Below the pieces are notes generated by a model. The model saw only the letters and a program-made list of their open reading frames with translations. It had not been told where the DNA came from and did no database searches. A stretch of DNA of 64,000 nucleotides from Morinoia aosen (Eukaryota > Arthropoda > Malacostraca > Amphipoda > Talitridae), in assembly GCA_030386875.1 (NCBI GenBank), contig CM059570.1, positions 29,875,422 to 29,939,421 of the forward strand, read 5' to 3'. A program made the position numbers and the translations under genes. Positions 10,916 to 22,333 of the stretch are shown here, piece by piece (the stretch's first letter is position 1; each line of letters begins with the position of its first letter).

Positions 10916-13900
10916 CGCACCAGTGGCACGCACTAATGACACGCACTGATGGCTCGCACGAATGGCTCGCACTGATGGCTCGCACTGATGGCTCGCACGA
11001 ATGGCTCGCACTGATGGCTCGCACGAATGGCTCGCACTGATGGCTCGCACTGATGGCTCGCACGAATGGCTCGCACTGATGGCTTGCACTGATGGCTCGC
11101 ACTAATGGCTCGCACTGATGGCTCGCACTAATGGCTCGCACTGATGGCTCGCACTGATGGCTCGCACTGATGGCTCGCACTGATGGCTCGCACTGATGGC
11201 TCGCACTGATGGCTCGCACTGATGGCTCGCACTGATGGCTCGCACTGATGGCTCGCACTAATGGCTCGCACTGATGGCTCGCACTGATGGCTCGCACTGA
11301 TGGCTCGCACTGATGGCTCGCACTGATGGCTCGCACTGATGGCTCGCACTGATGGCTCGCACTGATGGCTCGCACTGATGGCTCGCACTGATGGCTCGCA
11401 CTGATGGCTCGCACTAATGGCTCGCACTGATGGCTCGCACTGATGGCTCGCACTGATGGCTCGCACTGATGGCTCGCACTGATGGCTCGCACTGATGGCT
11501 CGCACTGATGGCTCGCACTGATGGCTCGCACTGATGGCTCGCACTGATGGCTCGCACTAATGGCTCGCACTGATGGCTCGCACTGATGGCTCGCACTGAT
11601 GGCTCGCACTAATGGCTCGCACTGATGGCTCGCACTGATGGCTCGCACTAATGGCTCGCACTGATGGCTCGCACTAATGGCTCGCACTAATGGCTCGCAC
11701 TGATGGCTCGCACTGATGGCTCGCACTGATGGCTCGCACTGATGGCTCGCACTGATGGCTCGCACTGATGGCTCGCACTGATGGCTCGCACTAATGGCTC
11801 GCACTGATGGCTCGCACTGATGGCTCGCACTGATGGCTCGCACTGATGGCTCGCACTGATGGCTCGCACTGATGGCTCGCACTGATGGCTCGCACTGATG
11901 GCTCGCACTGATGGCTCGCACTGATGGCTCGCACTGATGGCTCGCACTAATGACACGCACTGATGGCTCGCACTAATGGCACGCACTGATGGCTCGCACT
12001 GATGGCTCGCACTGATGGCTCGCACTGATGGCTCGCACTGATGGCTCGCACTGATGGCTCGCACTGATGGCTCGCACTGATGGCTCGCACTGATGGCTCG
12101 CACTGATGGCTCGCACTGATGGCTCGCACTGATGGCTCGCACTGATGGCTCGCACTGATGGCTCGCACTGATGGCTCGCACTGATGGCTCGCACTGATGG
12201 CTCGCACTGATGGCTCGCACTGATGGCTCGCACTGATGGCTCGCACTGATGGCTCGCACTGATGGCTCGCACTGATGGCTCGCACTGATGGCTCGCACTG
12301 ATGGCTCGCACTGATGGCTCGCACTGATGGCTCGCACTGATGGCTCGCACTGATGACTCGCACTGATGGCTCGCACTGATGGCTCGCACTGATGGCTCGC
12401 ACTGATGGCTCGCACTGATGGCTCGCACTGATGGCTCGCACTGATGGCTCGCACGGATGGCTCGCACGGATGGCTCGCACGGATGGCTCGCACGGATGGC
12501 TCGCACGGATGGCTCGCACGAATGGCTCGCACGAATGGCTCGCACGAATGGCTCGCACGAATGGCTCGCACGAATGGCTCGCACGAATGGCTCGCACGAA
12601 TGGCTCGCACGAATGGCTCGCACGAATGGCTCGCACGAATGGCTCGCACGAATGGCTCGCACGAATGGCTCGCACCAATGGCTCGCACGAATGGCTCGCA
12701 CGAATGGCTCGCACGAATGGCTCGCACGAATGGCTCGCACTAATGGCTCGCACGAATGGCTCGCACGAATGGCTCGCACGAATGGCTCGCACGAATGGCT
12801 CGCACGAATGGCTCGCACTGATGGCTCGCACTGATGGCTCGCACTGATGGCTCGCACTGATGGCTCGCACTGATGGCTCGCACTGATGGCTCGCACTGAT
12901 GGCTCGCACTGATGGCTCGCACTGATGGCTCGCACTAATGGCTCGCACTGATGGCTCGCACTAATGACACGCACTGATGGCTCGCACTGATGGCTCGCAC
13001 TGATGGCTCGCACTGATGGCTCGCACTGATGGCTCGCACTGATGGCTCGCACTGATGGCTCGCACTGATGGCTCGCACTGATGGCTCGCACTGATGGCTC
13101 GCACTGATGGCTCGCACTGATGGCTCGCACTGATGGCTCGCACTGATGGCTCGCACTGATGGCTCGCACTGATGGCTCGCACGGATGGCTCGCACGAATG
13201 GCTCGCATGAATGGCTCGCACTGATGGCTCGCACTGATGGCTCGCACTGATGGCTCGCACTGATGGCTCGCACTGATGGCTCGCACTGATGGCTCGCACT
13301 GATGGCTCGCACTGATGGCTCGCACTAATGGCACGCACTGAAGGATCGCACTGATGGCTCGCACTGATGGCTCGCACTGATGGCTCGCACTGATGGCTCG
13401 CACTGATGGCTCGCACTGATGGCTCGCACTGATGGCTCGCACTGATGGCTCGCACTGATGGCTCGCACTGATGGCTCGCACTGATGGCTCGCACGAATGG
13501 CTCGCACGAATGGCTCGCACTGATGGCTCGCACTGATGGCTCGCACTGATGGCTCGCACTGATGGCTCGCACTGATGGCTCGCACTGATGGCTCGCACTG
13601 ATGGCTCGCACTGATGGCTCGCACTGATGGCTCGCACTGATGGCTCGCACTGATGGCTCGCACTGATGGCTCGCACTGATGGCTCGCACTGATGGCTCGC
13701 ACTGATGGCTCGCACTGATGGCTCGCACTGATGGCTCGCACTGATGGCTCGCACTGATGGCTCGCACTGATGGCTCGCACTGATGGCTCGCACTGATGGC
13801 TCGCACTGATGGCTCGCACTGATGGCTCGCACTGATGGCTCGCACTGATGGCTCGCACTGATGGCTCGCACTGATGGCTCGCACTGATGGCTCGCACGGA

Positions 13901-14287
13901 TGGCTCGCACGGAAGGCTCGCACGGATGGCTCGCACGAATGGCTCGCACGGATGGCTCGCACGGATGGCTCGCACGAATGGCTCGCACGAATGGCTCGCA
14001 CGAATGGCTCGCACGAATGGCTCGCACGGATGGCTCGCACGAATGGCTCGCACGAATGGCTCGCACGAATGGCTCGCACGAATGGCTCGCACGAATGGCT
14101 CGCACGAATGGCTCGCACGAATGGCTCGCACTGATGGCTCGCACTGATGGCTCGCACTGATGGCTCGCACTGATGGCTCGCACTGATGGCTCGCACTGAT
14201 GGCTCGCACTGATGGCTCGCACTGATGGCTCGCACGGATGGCTCGCACGAATGGCTCGCACGAATGGCTCGCACGAATGGCTCGCAC
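10916..14287. repeat. 13-bp minisatellite, ~260 copies
   Basis: The unit is CACTGATGGCTCG on the plus strand. Variants CACTAATGG, CACGAATGG and CACGGATGG occur in runs; CACGAATGG blocks lie at about 12520-12810 and 13970-14125. Both edges show the probable ancestral form, CACGCACTAATGA. Since 13 is not a multiple of 3 and stops are rare, minus-strand frames stay open for up to 762 codons in a fixed 13-residue pattern; these are not taken as genes. Confidence 0.95.
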
Positions 14288-14299
14288 CAGGGACAAGCT

Positions 14300-14575
14300 A
14301 GAGAATTGTTTAAGGTAATTGTGTAAACTAAAGTTACCTCAAATTATGTCGAATCACACGCACTAATGACACGTTCGGGGGTCGTTTAGGGCAATTGTAG
14401 TGACTAAAGTTACTCTAAATAATGATGAATCACACGCAAAAATAACACGCTTAGGGGATCGCTTAGGGTAATTGTTGTGACTAAAGTTACCCCAAACAAT
14501 GTCGAATAACACGCACTAATAACACGTTTTAGGGATCATTCAGGGTAATTAAGGACTAAAGTTACCCTAAGGACA
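14300..14575 (+). repeat. ~80-90-bp satellite, three to four units
   Basis: Units contain GGTAATTGTNGTGACTAAAG, TTACCCTAAA, ATGTCGAATAACACGCACTA, ATNACACG and TTAGGGGATCG. They match the left remnant ending at 10915. The 13-bp array is therefore an expansion inside one unit of this satellite. Confidence 0.75.
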
Positions 14576-14761
14576 GCATATGCCAAACCCCCTAACCCCT
14601 TCGGAACACCCCTGCCCCCCCCCCTTAATGCCGGAGCGACGGTCACTTGTAGGCAGTAATTGGCCGTAATTGCAGCCGTGATGCTTATCTTGCCTCTTAA
14701 TACGGGGCTGTCGGGGCTTTGCTAATTGCTAGTCCCTCCCATGACGGTGCTTGTCTACACG

Positions 14762-15500
14762 TGTTCTGCTGCTAGTGCTGCTTGTTGGTGCTAGTGCTGT
14801 GCTTGTCGGGGCTAGTGTTGTGCTTGTCGGGGCTAGTGCTGCTTGTCGGTGCTAGTGCTCTGCTTGTCGGTGCTAGTGCTCTGCTTGTTGGTGCTAGTGC
14901 TGTGCTTGTTGGTGCTAGTGCTGTGCTCTTCGGTGCTAGTGCTGTGCTCTTCGGTGCTAGTGCTGTGCTCTTCGGTGCTAGTGCTGTGCTCTTCGGTGCT
15001 AGTGCTGTGCTCTTCGGTGCTAGTGCTGTGCTCTTCGGTGCTAGTGCTGTGCTCTTCGGTGCTAGTGCTGTGCTCTTCGGTGCTAGTGCTGTGCTTTTCG
15101 GTGCTAGTGCTGTGCTTTTCGGTGCTAGTGCTGTGCTCTTCGGTGCTAGTGCTGTGCTCTTCGGTGCTAGTGCTGTGCTCTTCGGTGCTAGTGCTGTGCT
15201 CTTCGGTGCTAGTGCTGTGCTCTTCGGTGCTAGTGCTGTGCTCTTCGGTGCTAGTGCTGTGCTCTTCGGTGCTAGTGCTGTGCTCTTCGGTGCTAGTGCT
15301 GTGCTCTTCGGTGCTAGTGCTGTGCTTGTTGGTGCTAGTGTTGTGCTCTTCAGTACTAGTGCTGTGCTTGTTGGTGCTAGTGCTATGCTTGTTGGTGCTA
15401 GTGTTGTGCTTGTTGGTTCTAGTGTTGTGCTCTTCGATGCTAGTGCTGTGCTTGTCAGTGCTATTGCTGTGCTTGTCAGTGCTATTGCTGAGCTTGTTGG
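14762..15500 (+). repeat. 21-bp minisatellite, ~35 copies
   Basis: The unit core is TGCTGTGCTCTTCGGTGCTA. The central copies are nearly identical; both ends carry CTTGTCGG, CTTGTTGG or TTCAGTACTAG variants. Two plus frames are open, giving a hydrophobic heptad that could be mistaken for a membrane protein. There is no start context, splice signal or homology to support coding. Confidence 0.9.
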
Positions 15501-15652
15501 TGCTAGTGCTACGTGGTACTTGCCTGCTACTCGTTGGTGCTATTGCTCGTTGGTGCTGGTTTGTTTTAGTGCTAGACTGTAGTATGCTAGTTAGTTGTTG
15601 TGCTAGTCGATGCTAATGCTAGATTAAAAAGCGCTAGTAAGTGCTAGTGCTA

Positions 15653-16141
15653 CCCTCAGGAGAAGGATACAGCCATTGTCTTTTCGGGAATCAGCATTCC
15701 CCGAGATTATGTAAGGTCTTGAGCTAAAACTTAACTTAAAAGATTATGTAAGGTCTCGAGATTATGTAAGATTATGTAAGATTATGTAAGATTCCCCGAT
15801 TATGTAAGATTATGTAAGATTATGTAAGATTCCCCGAGATTATGTAAGGTCTCGAGCTAAAACTTGAGCATGAATTCTTTCTGAAGAACCATAATCAGTT
15901 CTTCATTCTGTGTCGGACTATCATTTTTGTATGTTCACTGTTGTCCTGTTTTTCAGCACCTGCTACTTCCATCTTCAACTTTCATCTTGCTTCATTAACT
16001 TATATCTCAACTTAGAGTTATTTGAATCCTGTGCATAGATTACGCTTTCCCTTCTTTCCTCACTCAAGTGTCAACCTCCTTGATCTCTTTGGAACGCATT
16101 TGTTTCGGTTAGGGATGCTCAAACTACCATTTAATCTAATC
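15653..16141 (+). mobile_element. SINE-like element, copy 3, with an internal GATTATGTAA expansion
   Basis: The head is CCCTCAGGAGAAGGATACAG and the tail ..GGTTAGGGATGCTCAAACTA. Just inside the head a short tandem expansion (15690-15860: GATTATGTAA and CCCCGAGATTATGTAAGG units) lengthens the copy to ~490 bp. Confidence 0.65.
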
Positions 16142-16147
16142 AGTTAG

Positions 16148-16345
16148 TTTAAGGACCATCTTTTTTCTTCACTGCACTCCTGTTTTTAAGCACAGTTGAC
16201 TTCTTCAACTTATATCTTGTTTCCTGCACATTCATTTTAATTTACAGTTTCTAAGTGCAGGAGATATTGAGTGAGAACACACATCATGCATAGATTTCCT
16301 GCTCTCTATTGTATATACTTATTAGTCCCTTTTCTTTGCTCTTTT
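16148..16345 (+). mobile_element. SINE-like element fragment, copy 4
   Basis: TTTAAGGACCATCTTTTTTC, TGCACTCCTGTTTTTAAGCA and CTTCAACTTATATCTTGTTT match the family's central part. Head and tail are missing or unrecognisable. Confidence 0.5.
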
Positions 16346-16354
16346 TAGAAATCT

Positions 16355-17010
16355 CTAGTTGTTGCTCGGAAGGATCGCTCTTCAAAACTAACTTTTAAGA
16401 GATTGGCAGTGTAATAGTTGAAGCAAAAACTGGATTGTCAATTATTTTAAAAAAGTAAAGTGAAGTTTTTAATAATATCCGTCGTATGTTTGTAGATTTT
16501 ATTCGTCTACGTGAGAGAAGTAACTGAAATCTTAGTGGTTTTATCAATAGAGTATTTGTGAACTGGAATAATGTTGCAGGCATAAGAAAAGAGACTGAAA
16601 TATTAGGAGTAATATACGTAGAGTGTCTAGACTCGATCATTCCAATGAGGGAAGTAACTGAAATCTTAGGAGTAATATCCGTAGAGTGTCTAGACTCGAT
16701 CATTCCTAATGAGGAAATTAACTGAAATCTTAGGAGTAGTATCCGTAGAGTGTCTAGACTCGATCATTCCTAATGAGGAAAGTAACTGAAATTTTAGGAG
16801 TAGTATCCGTAGAGTGTCTAGACTCGATCATTCCTAATGAAGAAAGTAACTGAAATCTTAGCAGTAGTATCCGTAGAGTGTCTAGACTCAATCATTCATA
16901 ATGAAGAAAGTAACTGAAATCTTAGGAGTAGTATCCGTAGAGTGTCTAGACTCGATCATTCATAATGAGGAAAGTAACTGAAATTTTGAGAGTCATCTCC
17001 ACAGTGTTTA
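16355..17010 (+). repeat. 64-bp tandem repeat, paralogous to 9790-10170
   Basis: GAGTGTCTAGACTCGATCAT recurs at 16621, 16684, 16748, 16812, 16876 and 16940, a period of 63-64 bp. The unit also contains GAAATCTTAGGAGTAGTATC. The left edge (16355-16500) matches the left edge of the 9790 segment. Confidence 0.8.
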
Positions 17011-17364
17011 TGAGTGTGGTATTCAAAGAGTACAAACACTATCATCAACAAGCTGAAGCATCGACCTAAGTAATGTGTAATATTTCTGTAATATTGTGTA
17101 ACTAGATTCATTCAGTGAGTGTGCAAATTGTGTGTAGGTTACATTACGACGCACAACATAACAGGATAAATTCTACAACTAAATTCATAGCTTTTTAACC
17201 TGAAAATTCTACAAATTTTTCACGCTTAGGTCCTAACTTCTTAAGATGACCTCGATTGCTTCATAGTTTCTGTGAGCTTTAATGTCATAAAATAAAATTT
17301 TTGACAATAAGCTCAAAAGGAAGAGGAATGGGAGGTATGAATGCTGATGTATAAATGAGACCAA

Positions 17365-17640
17365 ATGTAGGGTGTCTCAAAAAAAATATGTACTCCTCCT
17401 TTGACTGACGGTTATTCATGCATTTCTTGTGTTTGTTTCAGGTGTTATTGTTTTCCTCGTTGGTATTTAGTTTCCTTATGTTTGAAGTGTGGAGTGTGCA
17501 TTTTATTCTATCACTTTCTTTGGCAAACATGTTTCTAACAGGTTTCTTTAGAGTAAATTAAGGCAAATTTTTTTAAAGATATTTCGTCAAAACGTATAAC
17601 ATTTGTTGAAAGCGCTCAACGAAGAATGCAATCAAAATAA
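17365..17640 (+). mobile_element. DNA-transposon end, second copy
   Basis: It begins AGGGTGTCTCAAAAAAAATA and shares further motifs with 1839-2065 (TTTGACTG; inverted CACCTGAAACAAA). The adjoining 97-codon open frame at 17603-17896 has no motif I recognise; it could be eroded transposase or chance. Confidence 0.35.
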
Positions 17641-17899
17641 TAAAAAATACAGCAAATCGTTTTTGGATTATATACTTTGCATTTCGGGTTTCGCTATTCG
17701 TTGGACACCTGTGCAGCATTTTTTAATTACTACTATAATTAACTATCCTGTTACTTATACAATGATTATAAGATTAGGTTCCATGCCTGATTTTTCCCCA
17801 CATACAGAACGAGAACACTTAATAACTTTTTCTTTACAATGTTTCCCGCACGAGATTGAAGCTTGCTATTGGTTGTTCCTGGAAAATAAAGCATAGACG

Positions 17900-18530
17900 G
17901 TGATTACCAACGATTTAATAAGAAGCAGGCAAGCAAACCAACATAATACTCGTAATTAGAGTTCCATCATCACTGAAAGCAGATCATGGACGGTGAAAAG
18001 CAAGCAATCAAACCGACTAAATAACCAGTTCTGTGGAGCGGTGAGCTTCAGTGAATAGATTATTATACTAATCGGGGCTGAAAATAGCTCTAACAAATTG
18101 AGATTCCAAATTACTTGTACAAACTAAAGTTACAAATAGCATGAACAAGCTGCGATTATAAATAGCTTACAGAAAAAACTGACTGCTAATATGTTGTATG
18201 AACTGAATTGTAGAAACAGCGACTAGTAACTGACTGCACAAACTGAAGCTACAAATAGCTTGTACAAACTGAAGCACTAAATATTCGAAGAAGCACACTG
18301 AATCACTAAATATTTTGACGCATCACAAATTCTAACACACTGTATAGTTTGACGCATCACAAATTCTAACACACTGTATAGTTTGACGCATCACAAATTC
18401 TAAAACAATTCAAATTTTAACACGTTACATATTTCGACACACCACATATTTTGACCTGTTGCAAACATTCTGATTCATTCCAAACATTCTGACTCATTCC
18501 AATCATTCTGACGCACCACAAATTTCAATT
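17900..18530. repeat. Degenerate short repeats upstream of dpr Ig2b exon
   Basis: 17990-18290 has loose copies of ACAAACTGAAGYTACAAATA. 18310-18415 has three ~34-bp copies of GACGCATCACAAATTCTAAC plus ACACTGTATAGTTT. 18440-18520 has CATTCTGAYTCATTCCAA copies. All are intronic. Confidence 0.6.
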
Positions 18531-18567
18531 CCCCGCACATTTCCCCTGACGGTGTCCCGGTTTGCAG

Positions 18568-18697
18568 CTGGAGAAGACGGGTGCGCAGACGAGCTCACAC
18601 CTGCTGCTCTCCGCCGTGCGGGTCGCCGACTCCGGCAACTACACCTGCGCTCCTGTGGCTGCCCCGCCTGCCTCCGTCACCGTGCATGTCCACAGCG
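18568..18697 (+). CDS. dpr: Dpr-family Ig protein, exon carrying the second half of Ig domain 2
   Basis: The exon follows the acceptor CCGGTTTGCAG and opens with CTG in phase 0. It reads LEKTGAQTSSHLLLSAVRVA, then DSGNYTCAPV, then ASVTVHVHS. DSGNYTC holds the second Ig cysteine, and SVTVHV is the typical last strand of Dpr Ig2. It joins the 5356 donor without loss (RGGIAIQ-LEKTG), which fixes that donor. The exon ends AGCG|GTGGGT in phase 1. The third base is often G or C here, in contrast to the AT-rich intron around it. Confidence 0.9.
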
Positions 18698-18885
18698 GTG
18701 GGTGGTTGTTGGGGTGTGGGGCTGTGGTTGTTGGGTAGTGCGGGGCTGTGGTTGTTGGGTAGTGTGGGGCTGTGGTTGTGGCAGTGAGGTTGTTGGGTGG
18801 TGTGTGGCTGTTGGGTGGTGTGTGGTTTTTGGGTGGTGTGGTGTGGTGTGGGGGTGTGGTGTGGTTGGGGCGTTTGTGATGGGTA
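18698..18885 (+). repeat. GT-rich imperfect repeat starting at the splice donor
   Basis: From the first intron base the sequence is a G/T minisatellite with units such as GTGGTTGTTGGGTAGTG and TGTTGGGTGGTGTGTGG. These resemble the donor GTGGGTGGTTGTTGGG itself. No stop-free frame here has coding character. Confidence 0.75.
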
Positions 18886-18889
18886 TTGC

Positions 18890-19480
18890 TGTGGTGGTGG
18901 TGGTAGTAGAGTTTCTGTAGTGATTGTGGGTGTGCTTAAGGTGACACCCTTATGCAACCTGACAAAAAGATTTTGTACTCATAGCACTTTGTAGTTTAAT
19001 GCCAAAATCCGCTCATTCAAAAATACCCAAACTTAAAACAAAAATATTTTCAGGACAGTAACGACGAGAACTTCCGATAATAATCCTATAGATCACACAC
19101 GAAAGAATTCGCTATTGATATCTTCTAACACGTTCGCCGTCGCTGGACACACATGTGCGTCTAGCAGTTTCGTCTTAAGTAAGATTGTAAGGAGCAGAGT
19201 CTAGAAAACGACTTAACTGCTCTAAAAAAGATTTTATATTTCCTAAGAAGTGTGAAAATGTAATAGCAAGATGATATTTTACCTCGTATGCTTAAATATC
19301 TTAAAAAAGATGTTGAAATAATTGCAATTTTGTTGATTCAGACCGATACGAAATGAGCAATTTACCTAGAGGTACTCATATGCCCCAATAGGCACTCAAC
19401 GTTTCAAATGTAAAACTTGGATTAATTTGTAAAATAAATTTTTTATAGTTTCCACGTGAGACTTGGCCGATATACTACGG
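18890..19480. other. Intron DNA, nothing recognised
   Basis: AT-rich sequence with no exon, RNA gene or repeat that I can support. Confidence 0.4.
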
Positions 19481-19484
19481 CCCT

Positions 19485-19676
19485 CATTGTCAGCGCCTAC
19501 TTCTTTCTTTCTTCAACTTTTATTTCGTTTCATGAAATTTTTCCTCAATTTACTATTTAAATGCACCTTGTACATGAACTCCGCGTTCCCTTATCTCAAT
19601 ATTAAATGGTACCATCCATCTTTATCTCTTTGGAACGCCTTTGTTGCGGTGAGGAAGGCTTAAACTGGCATCTAAT
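19485..19676 (+). mobile_element. SINE-like element, 3' part only, copy 5
   Basis: It retains the family's CAGCGCCTACTTCTTTCTTT, ATTAAATGGTACCATC and GGAAGGCTTAAACT segments. The head is absent, as expected of a 5'-truncated insertion. Confidence 0.6.
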
Positions 19677-19759
19677 TATGTCAAAGATGTGTCGATGTTT
19701 TTTTTATCTGGGAGTACTTCAAGACTTAAAAGTAGTTGTAAAACTATTAGTTATAAGTA

Positions 19760-20120
19760 CCCCTCAGGGGGATTCAACTATTGTATCTATGGGAATTAGC
19801 GCTCCCAGGGGAAAAATGTGAGGGCCCGAGCTGAGAGTTAGGTAGGCCTTCTGTTTGTTGAAATAAAATGTTTTTTGTTATGTTAGGGACCAACTTTTTT
19901 CGGTTCACTACTGTCCTGTTTTTTCAGCACCTCTGACTTTCTTCTTCAACTTTTATCTTATTTCATGAAATTCTTTCCCATCTTACTGTTTCTATGCCCT
20001 TTCTGCATAGATTCCTCATTTTCTTATCTCCTTACTAATTGGTGCCTTCCTCCTTCCTCTCTTCGATACGCCCTATTTTTGCAGCGGTTGGGGAGGCTTA
20101 AACTAACTTATAATCTAATC
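19760..20120 (+). mobile_element. SINE-like element, full-length reference copy 6, 15-bp target-site duplication
   Basis: The 361-bp copy is bounded by a perfect duplication TATTAGTTATAAGTA at 19745-19759 and 20121-20135. The head is CCCCTCAGGGGGATTCAACT, a short C/G hairpin, followed by GGGAATTAGCGCTCCCAGGG. Mid-regions include TCGGTTCACTACTGTCCTG. The tail is TAATCTAATC rather than poly(A). Long target-site duplications of variable length plus truncated copies point to LINE-driven retroposition. No clear tRNA-type A and B boxes were found, so the promoter class is open. Confidence 0.8.
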
Positions 20121-20229
20121 TATTAGTTATAAGTAGAAGAAGCTAGAAACTAACCAGTACTTGTCATAGACAGAGCTTCTAAGCAATTCACGTAGTCGCA
20201 TTGGTGCAGCTCATAACTTACGTTCTTTT

Positions 20230-20560
20230 CAATGTACTTGCGCTACCAGCTTAGCGATAAGACGATATAAGTCGTTGAAAAATCCGGTGCGCAGCTCTTT
20301 TAGTTCTTTTTTTTAAGATGAAACGTTCTTAAGCCAGTTTATTAAGGCTTGTCTATCCTTTGTTATAAAATTATACAAGCTACTCTTACGTTTTTGATAA
20401 ATAATTTCGCATTATAGAAGTGTTAGAAATTCTCTGATTTCTCACTAGAAATGACATGAGAATTGGGAAGCGCAGTTTTAATGTTATTCTCATATTGTTT
20501 CGTCCACAGGGGATACTGTTAGGTACTTCAGCTGTAGAAGTGTCTTCGGTACCCCTATCT
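20230..20560 (+). repeat. Isolated monomer of the ~310-bp satellite at 26.6-27.7 kb
   Basis: AGAAATTCTCTGATTTCTCA, CTAGAAATGACATGAGAATT and GTTATTCTCATATTG..CAC match the diverged monomers further right. Confidence 0.55.
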
Positions 20561-21021
20561 TTCTACCCTATTTTGATTCTTTAAATTTTTAAGCCTTATC
20601 AATTCCTCATCTATGATTTCTTCATCCTCACTCGCTTCCTTAACTTGCTTTTTCTACTCGCATGGTATCTAGTTAGGTGATACACCACGGGCATAAATCC
20701 ACATTTTTCTTTAGTCCACGCTGTATGGTTCTTTAGTGTCATTGAAATGAGCTTTATATCAAAATAATTGTCAACGAATTCAAGGTAGCACAACAGCAAC
20801 ATTACATGGCGTTTCATCTTACATTTTGTGAATAGTTCAAGTTTAGTCAATAAACTTTTTAAAGATGCAAGATCAGCTAAATTATGAAACGTTGTTGTTT
20901 CAAAATATCTCTATACGTAGTAACTCATGAGTGCGTCTCCGAGAAATTAATATACGCTTTTTATGTACTCCTCGTCACCTACAGTTCATATTTTCATTAT
21001 TTATCGTATTGTTATATGGGA

Positions 21022-21150
21022 AGTTATGATTGTGCCACCACTTACTGTACACAATCAGGATTGTGCCACCACTTACTGTGCACAATCAGGATTGTGCCAC
21101 CACTTACTGTACACAATCAGGATTGTGCCACCACTTGCTACTCAGAAAAT
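21022..21150 (+). repeat. 31-bp tandem repeat, four copies
   Basis: The unit contains ATTGTGCCACCACTTACTGT then ACACAATCAGG. It lies just before the 20-bp array and shares the CACTTAC word with it, so the two may be related. Confidence 0.8.
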
Positions 21151-21254
21151 CATGATTTTCTTCCCACTTATTGCATGGAATTTCATCGTATCACCACTCA
21201 CTACACAAAAAGTCATTATGTCACCACTTGGTGACTGTAAAGCTAAGACCACGT

Positions 21255-22185
21255 CACTACGCCAGTGTATCAGTCCGTACGTTAGCGTATCAGCTATTAC
21301 GCCAGTGTACCAGCCCTTACGCCAGTGTACCAGCACTTACGCCAGTGCACCAGCACTTACGCCAGTGCACCAGCACTTACGCCAGTGCACCAGCACTTAC
21401 GCCAGTGTACCAGCACTTACGCCAGTGTACCAGCACTTACGCCAGTGTACCAGCACTTACGCCAGTGTACCAGCACTTACGCCAGTGTACCAGCACTTAC
21501 GCCAGTGTACCAGCACTTACGCCAGTGTACCAGCACTTACGCCAGTGTATCAGCACTTACGCCAGTGCACCAGCACTTACGCCAGTGCACCAGCACTTAC
21601 GCCAGTGCACCAGCACTTACGCCAGTGTACCAGCACTTACGCCAGTGTACCAGCACTTACGCCAGTGTACCAGCACTTACGCCAGTGTACCAGCACTTAC
21701 ACCAGTGTACCAGCACTTACGCCAGTGTACCAGCACTTACGCCAGTGTACCAGCACTTACGCCAGTGTACCAGCACTTACGCCAGTGTACCAGCACTTAC
21801 GCCAGTGTACCAGCACTTACGCCAGTGTACCAGCACTTACGCCAGTGTACCAGCACTTACGCCAGTGTACCAGCACTTACGCCAGTGTACCAGCACTTAC
21901 GCCAGTGTACCAGCACTTACGCCAGTGTACCAGCACTTACGCCAGTGTACCAGCACTTACGCCAGTGTACCAGCACTTACGCCAGTGTACCAGCACTTAC
22001 GCCAGTGTACCAGCACTTACGCCAGTGTACCAGCACTTACGCCAGTGTACCAGCACTTACGCCAGTGTACCAGCACTTACGCCAGTGTACCAGCACTTAC
22101 GCCAGTGTACCAGCACTTACGCCAGTGTACCAGCACTTACGCCAGTGCACCAGCATTTACGCCAGTGTACCAACACTTACGCCGT
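21255..22185 (+). repeat. 20-bp minisatellite (~46 copies) ending at the dpr last-exon acceptor
   Basis: The unit CCAGTGTACCAGCACTTACG + C repeats with hardly any change; CCAGTGCACC variants cluster near 21345-21400 and 21560-21610. The array ends ~12 bp before the acceptor AATTTCAG at 22196. The final degenerate unit, CACTTACGCCGTCGTAATTT, contains the acceptor's upstream tract. All three plus frames are open; these are not taken as coding. Confidence 0.95.
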
Positions 22186-22196
22186 CGTAATTTCAG

Positions 22197-22333
22197 ACGA
22201 GGTGCGCGCTGCAGTTCAGCAAGACGGGGTCAGGAGCGGCGGCAGTCGGCTGCTGGGTGCTGCCTTTCTGACGTCAGTGCTGACGCTGCTTCTGCTGGTG
22301 CTGACGTCCGTATTTCACGTCGACAACTCCTGA
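22197..22333 (+). CDS. dpr: Dpr-family Ig protein, last exon (stalk and C-terminal anchor)
   Basis: The exon follows GTCGTAATTTCAG. The phase-1 G of the previous exon plus AC gives Asp, so the join reads VHS-DEVRAAVQQDG. Known Dpr proteins have a comparable HxxNGEHPAAMQ-like segment here. The exon continues to a hydrophobic stretch LLGAAFLTSVLTLLLLVLTS and ends DNS-stop (TGA 22331-22333). A hydrophobic C-terminus with almost no tail fits a GPI-signal or a single membrane anchor. The three exons total 138 residues plus stop, in phase throughout. Confidence 0.85.

Noticed and set aside
11973-14261. Minus-strand 762-codon frame with SASHQCEPSVRAI repeats as a Cys-rich protein
   Set aside because: A 13-bp period makes all frames cycle through the same peptide; there is no start, signal peptide or splice context.
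14300-14575. Transfer RNA or other hairpin RNA gene from the GGGTAA..TTACCC stem
   Set aside because: The stem is only ~6 bp, with no cloverleaf or box motifs, and recurs as part of a satellite unit.
14782-15616. Hydrophobic heptad frames (FGASAVL / SSVLVLC) as membrane proteins
   Set aside because: Repeat of a GC/T-rich 21-mer inside a dpr intron, open in two frames, with no gene signals.
17603-17896. 97-codon frame as a host exon
   Set aside because: No recognised motif, no clear splice sites, AT-driven codon use, and it adjoins a transposon end.
18595-18957. Minus-strand Pro/His/Thr-rich frame opposite the dpr exon
   Set aside because: It is the complement of the dpr exon and its GT-rich intron start; the plus strand has Ig homology and matching splice phases.
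21255-22185. CRISPR-like array of regular direct repeats
   Set aside because: The DNA is eukaryotic, there are no unique spacers and no cas genes; it is a head-to-tail minisatellite.
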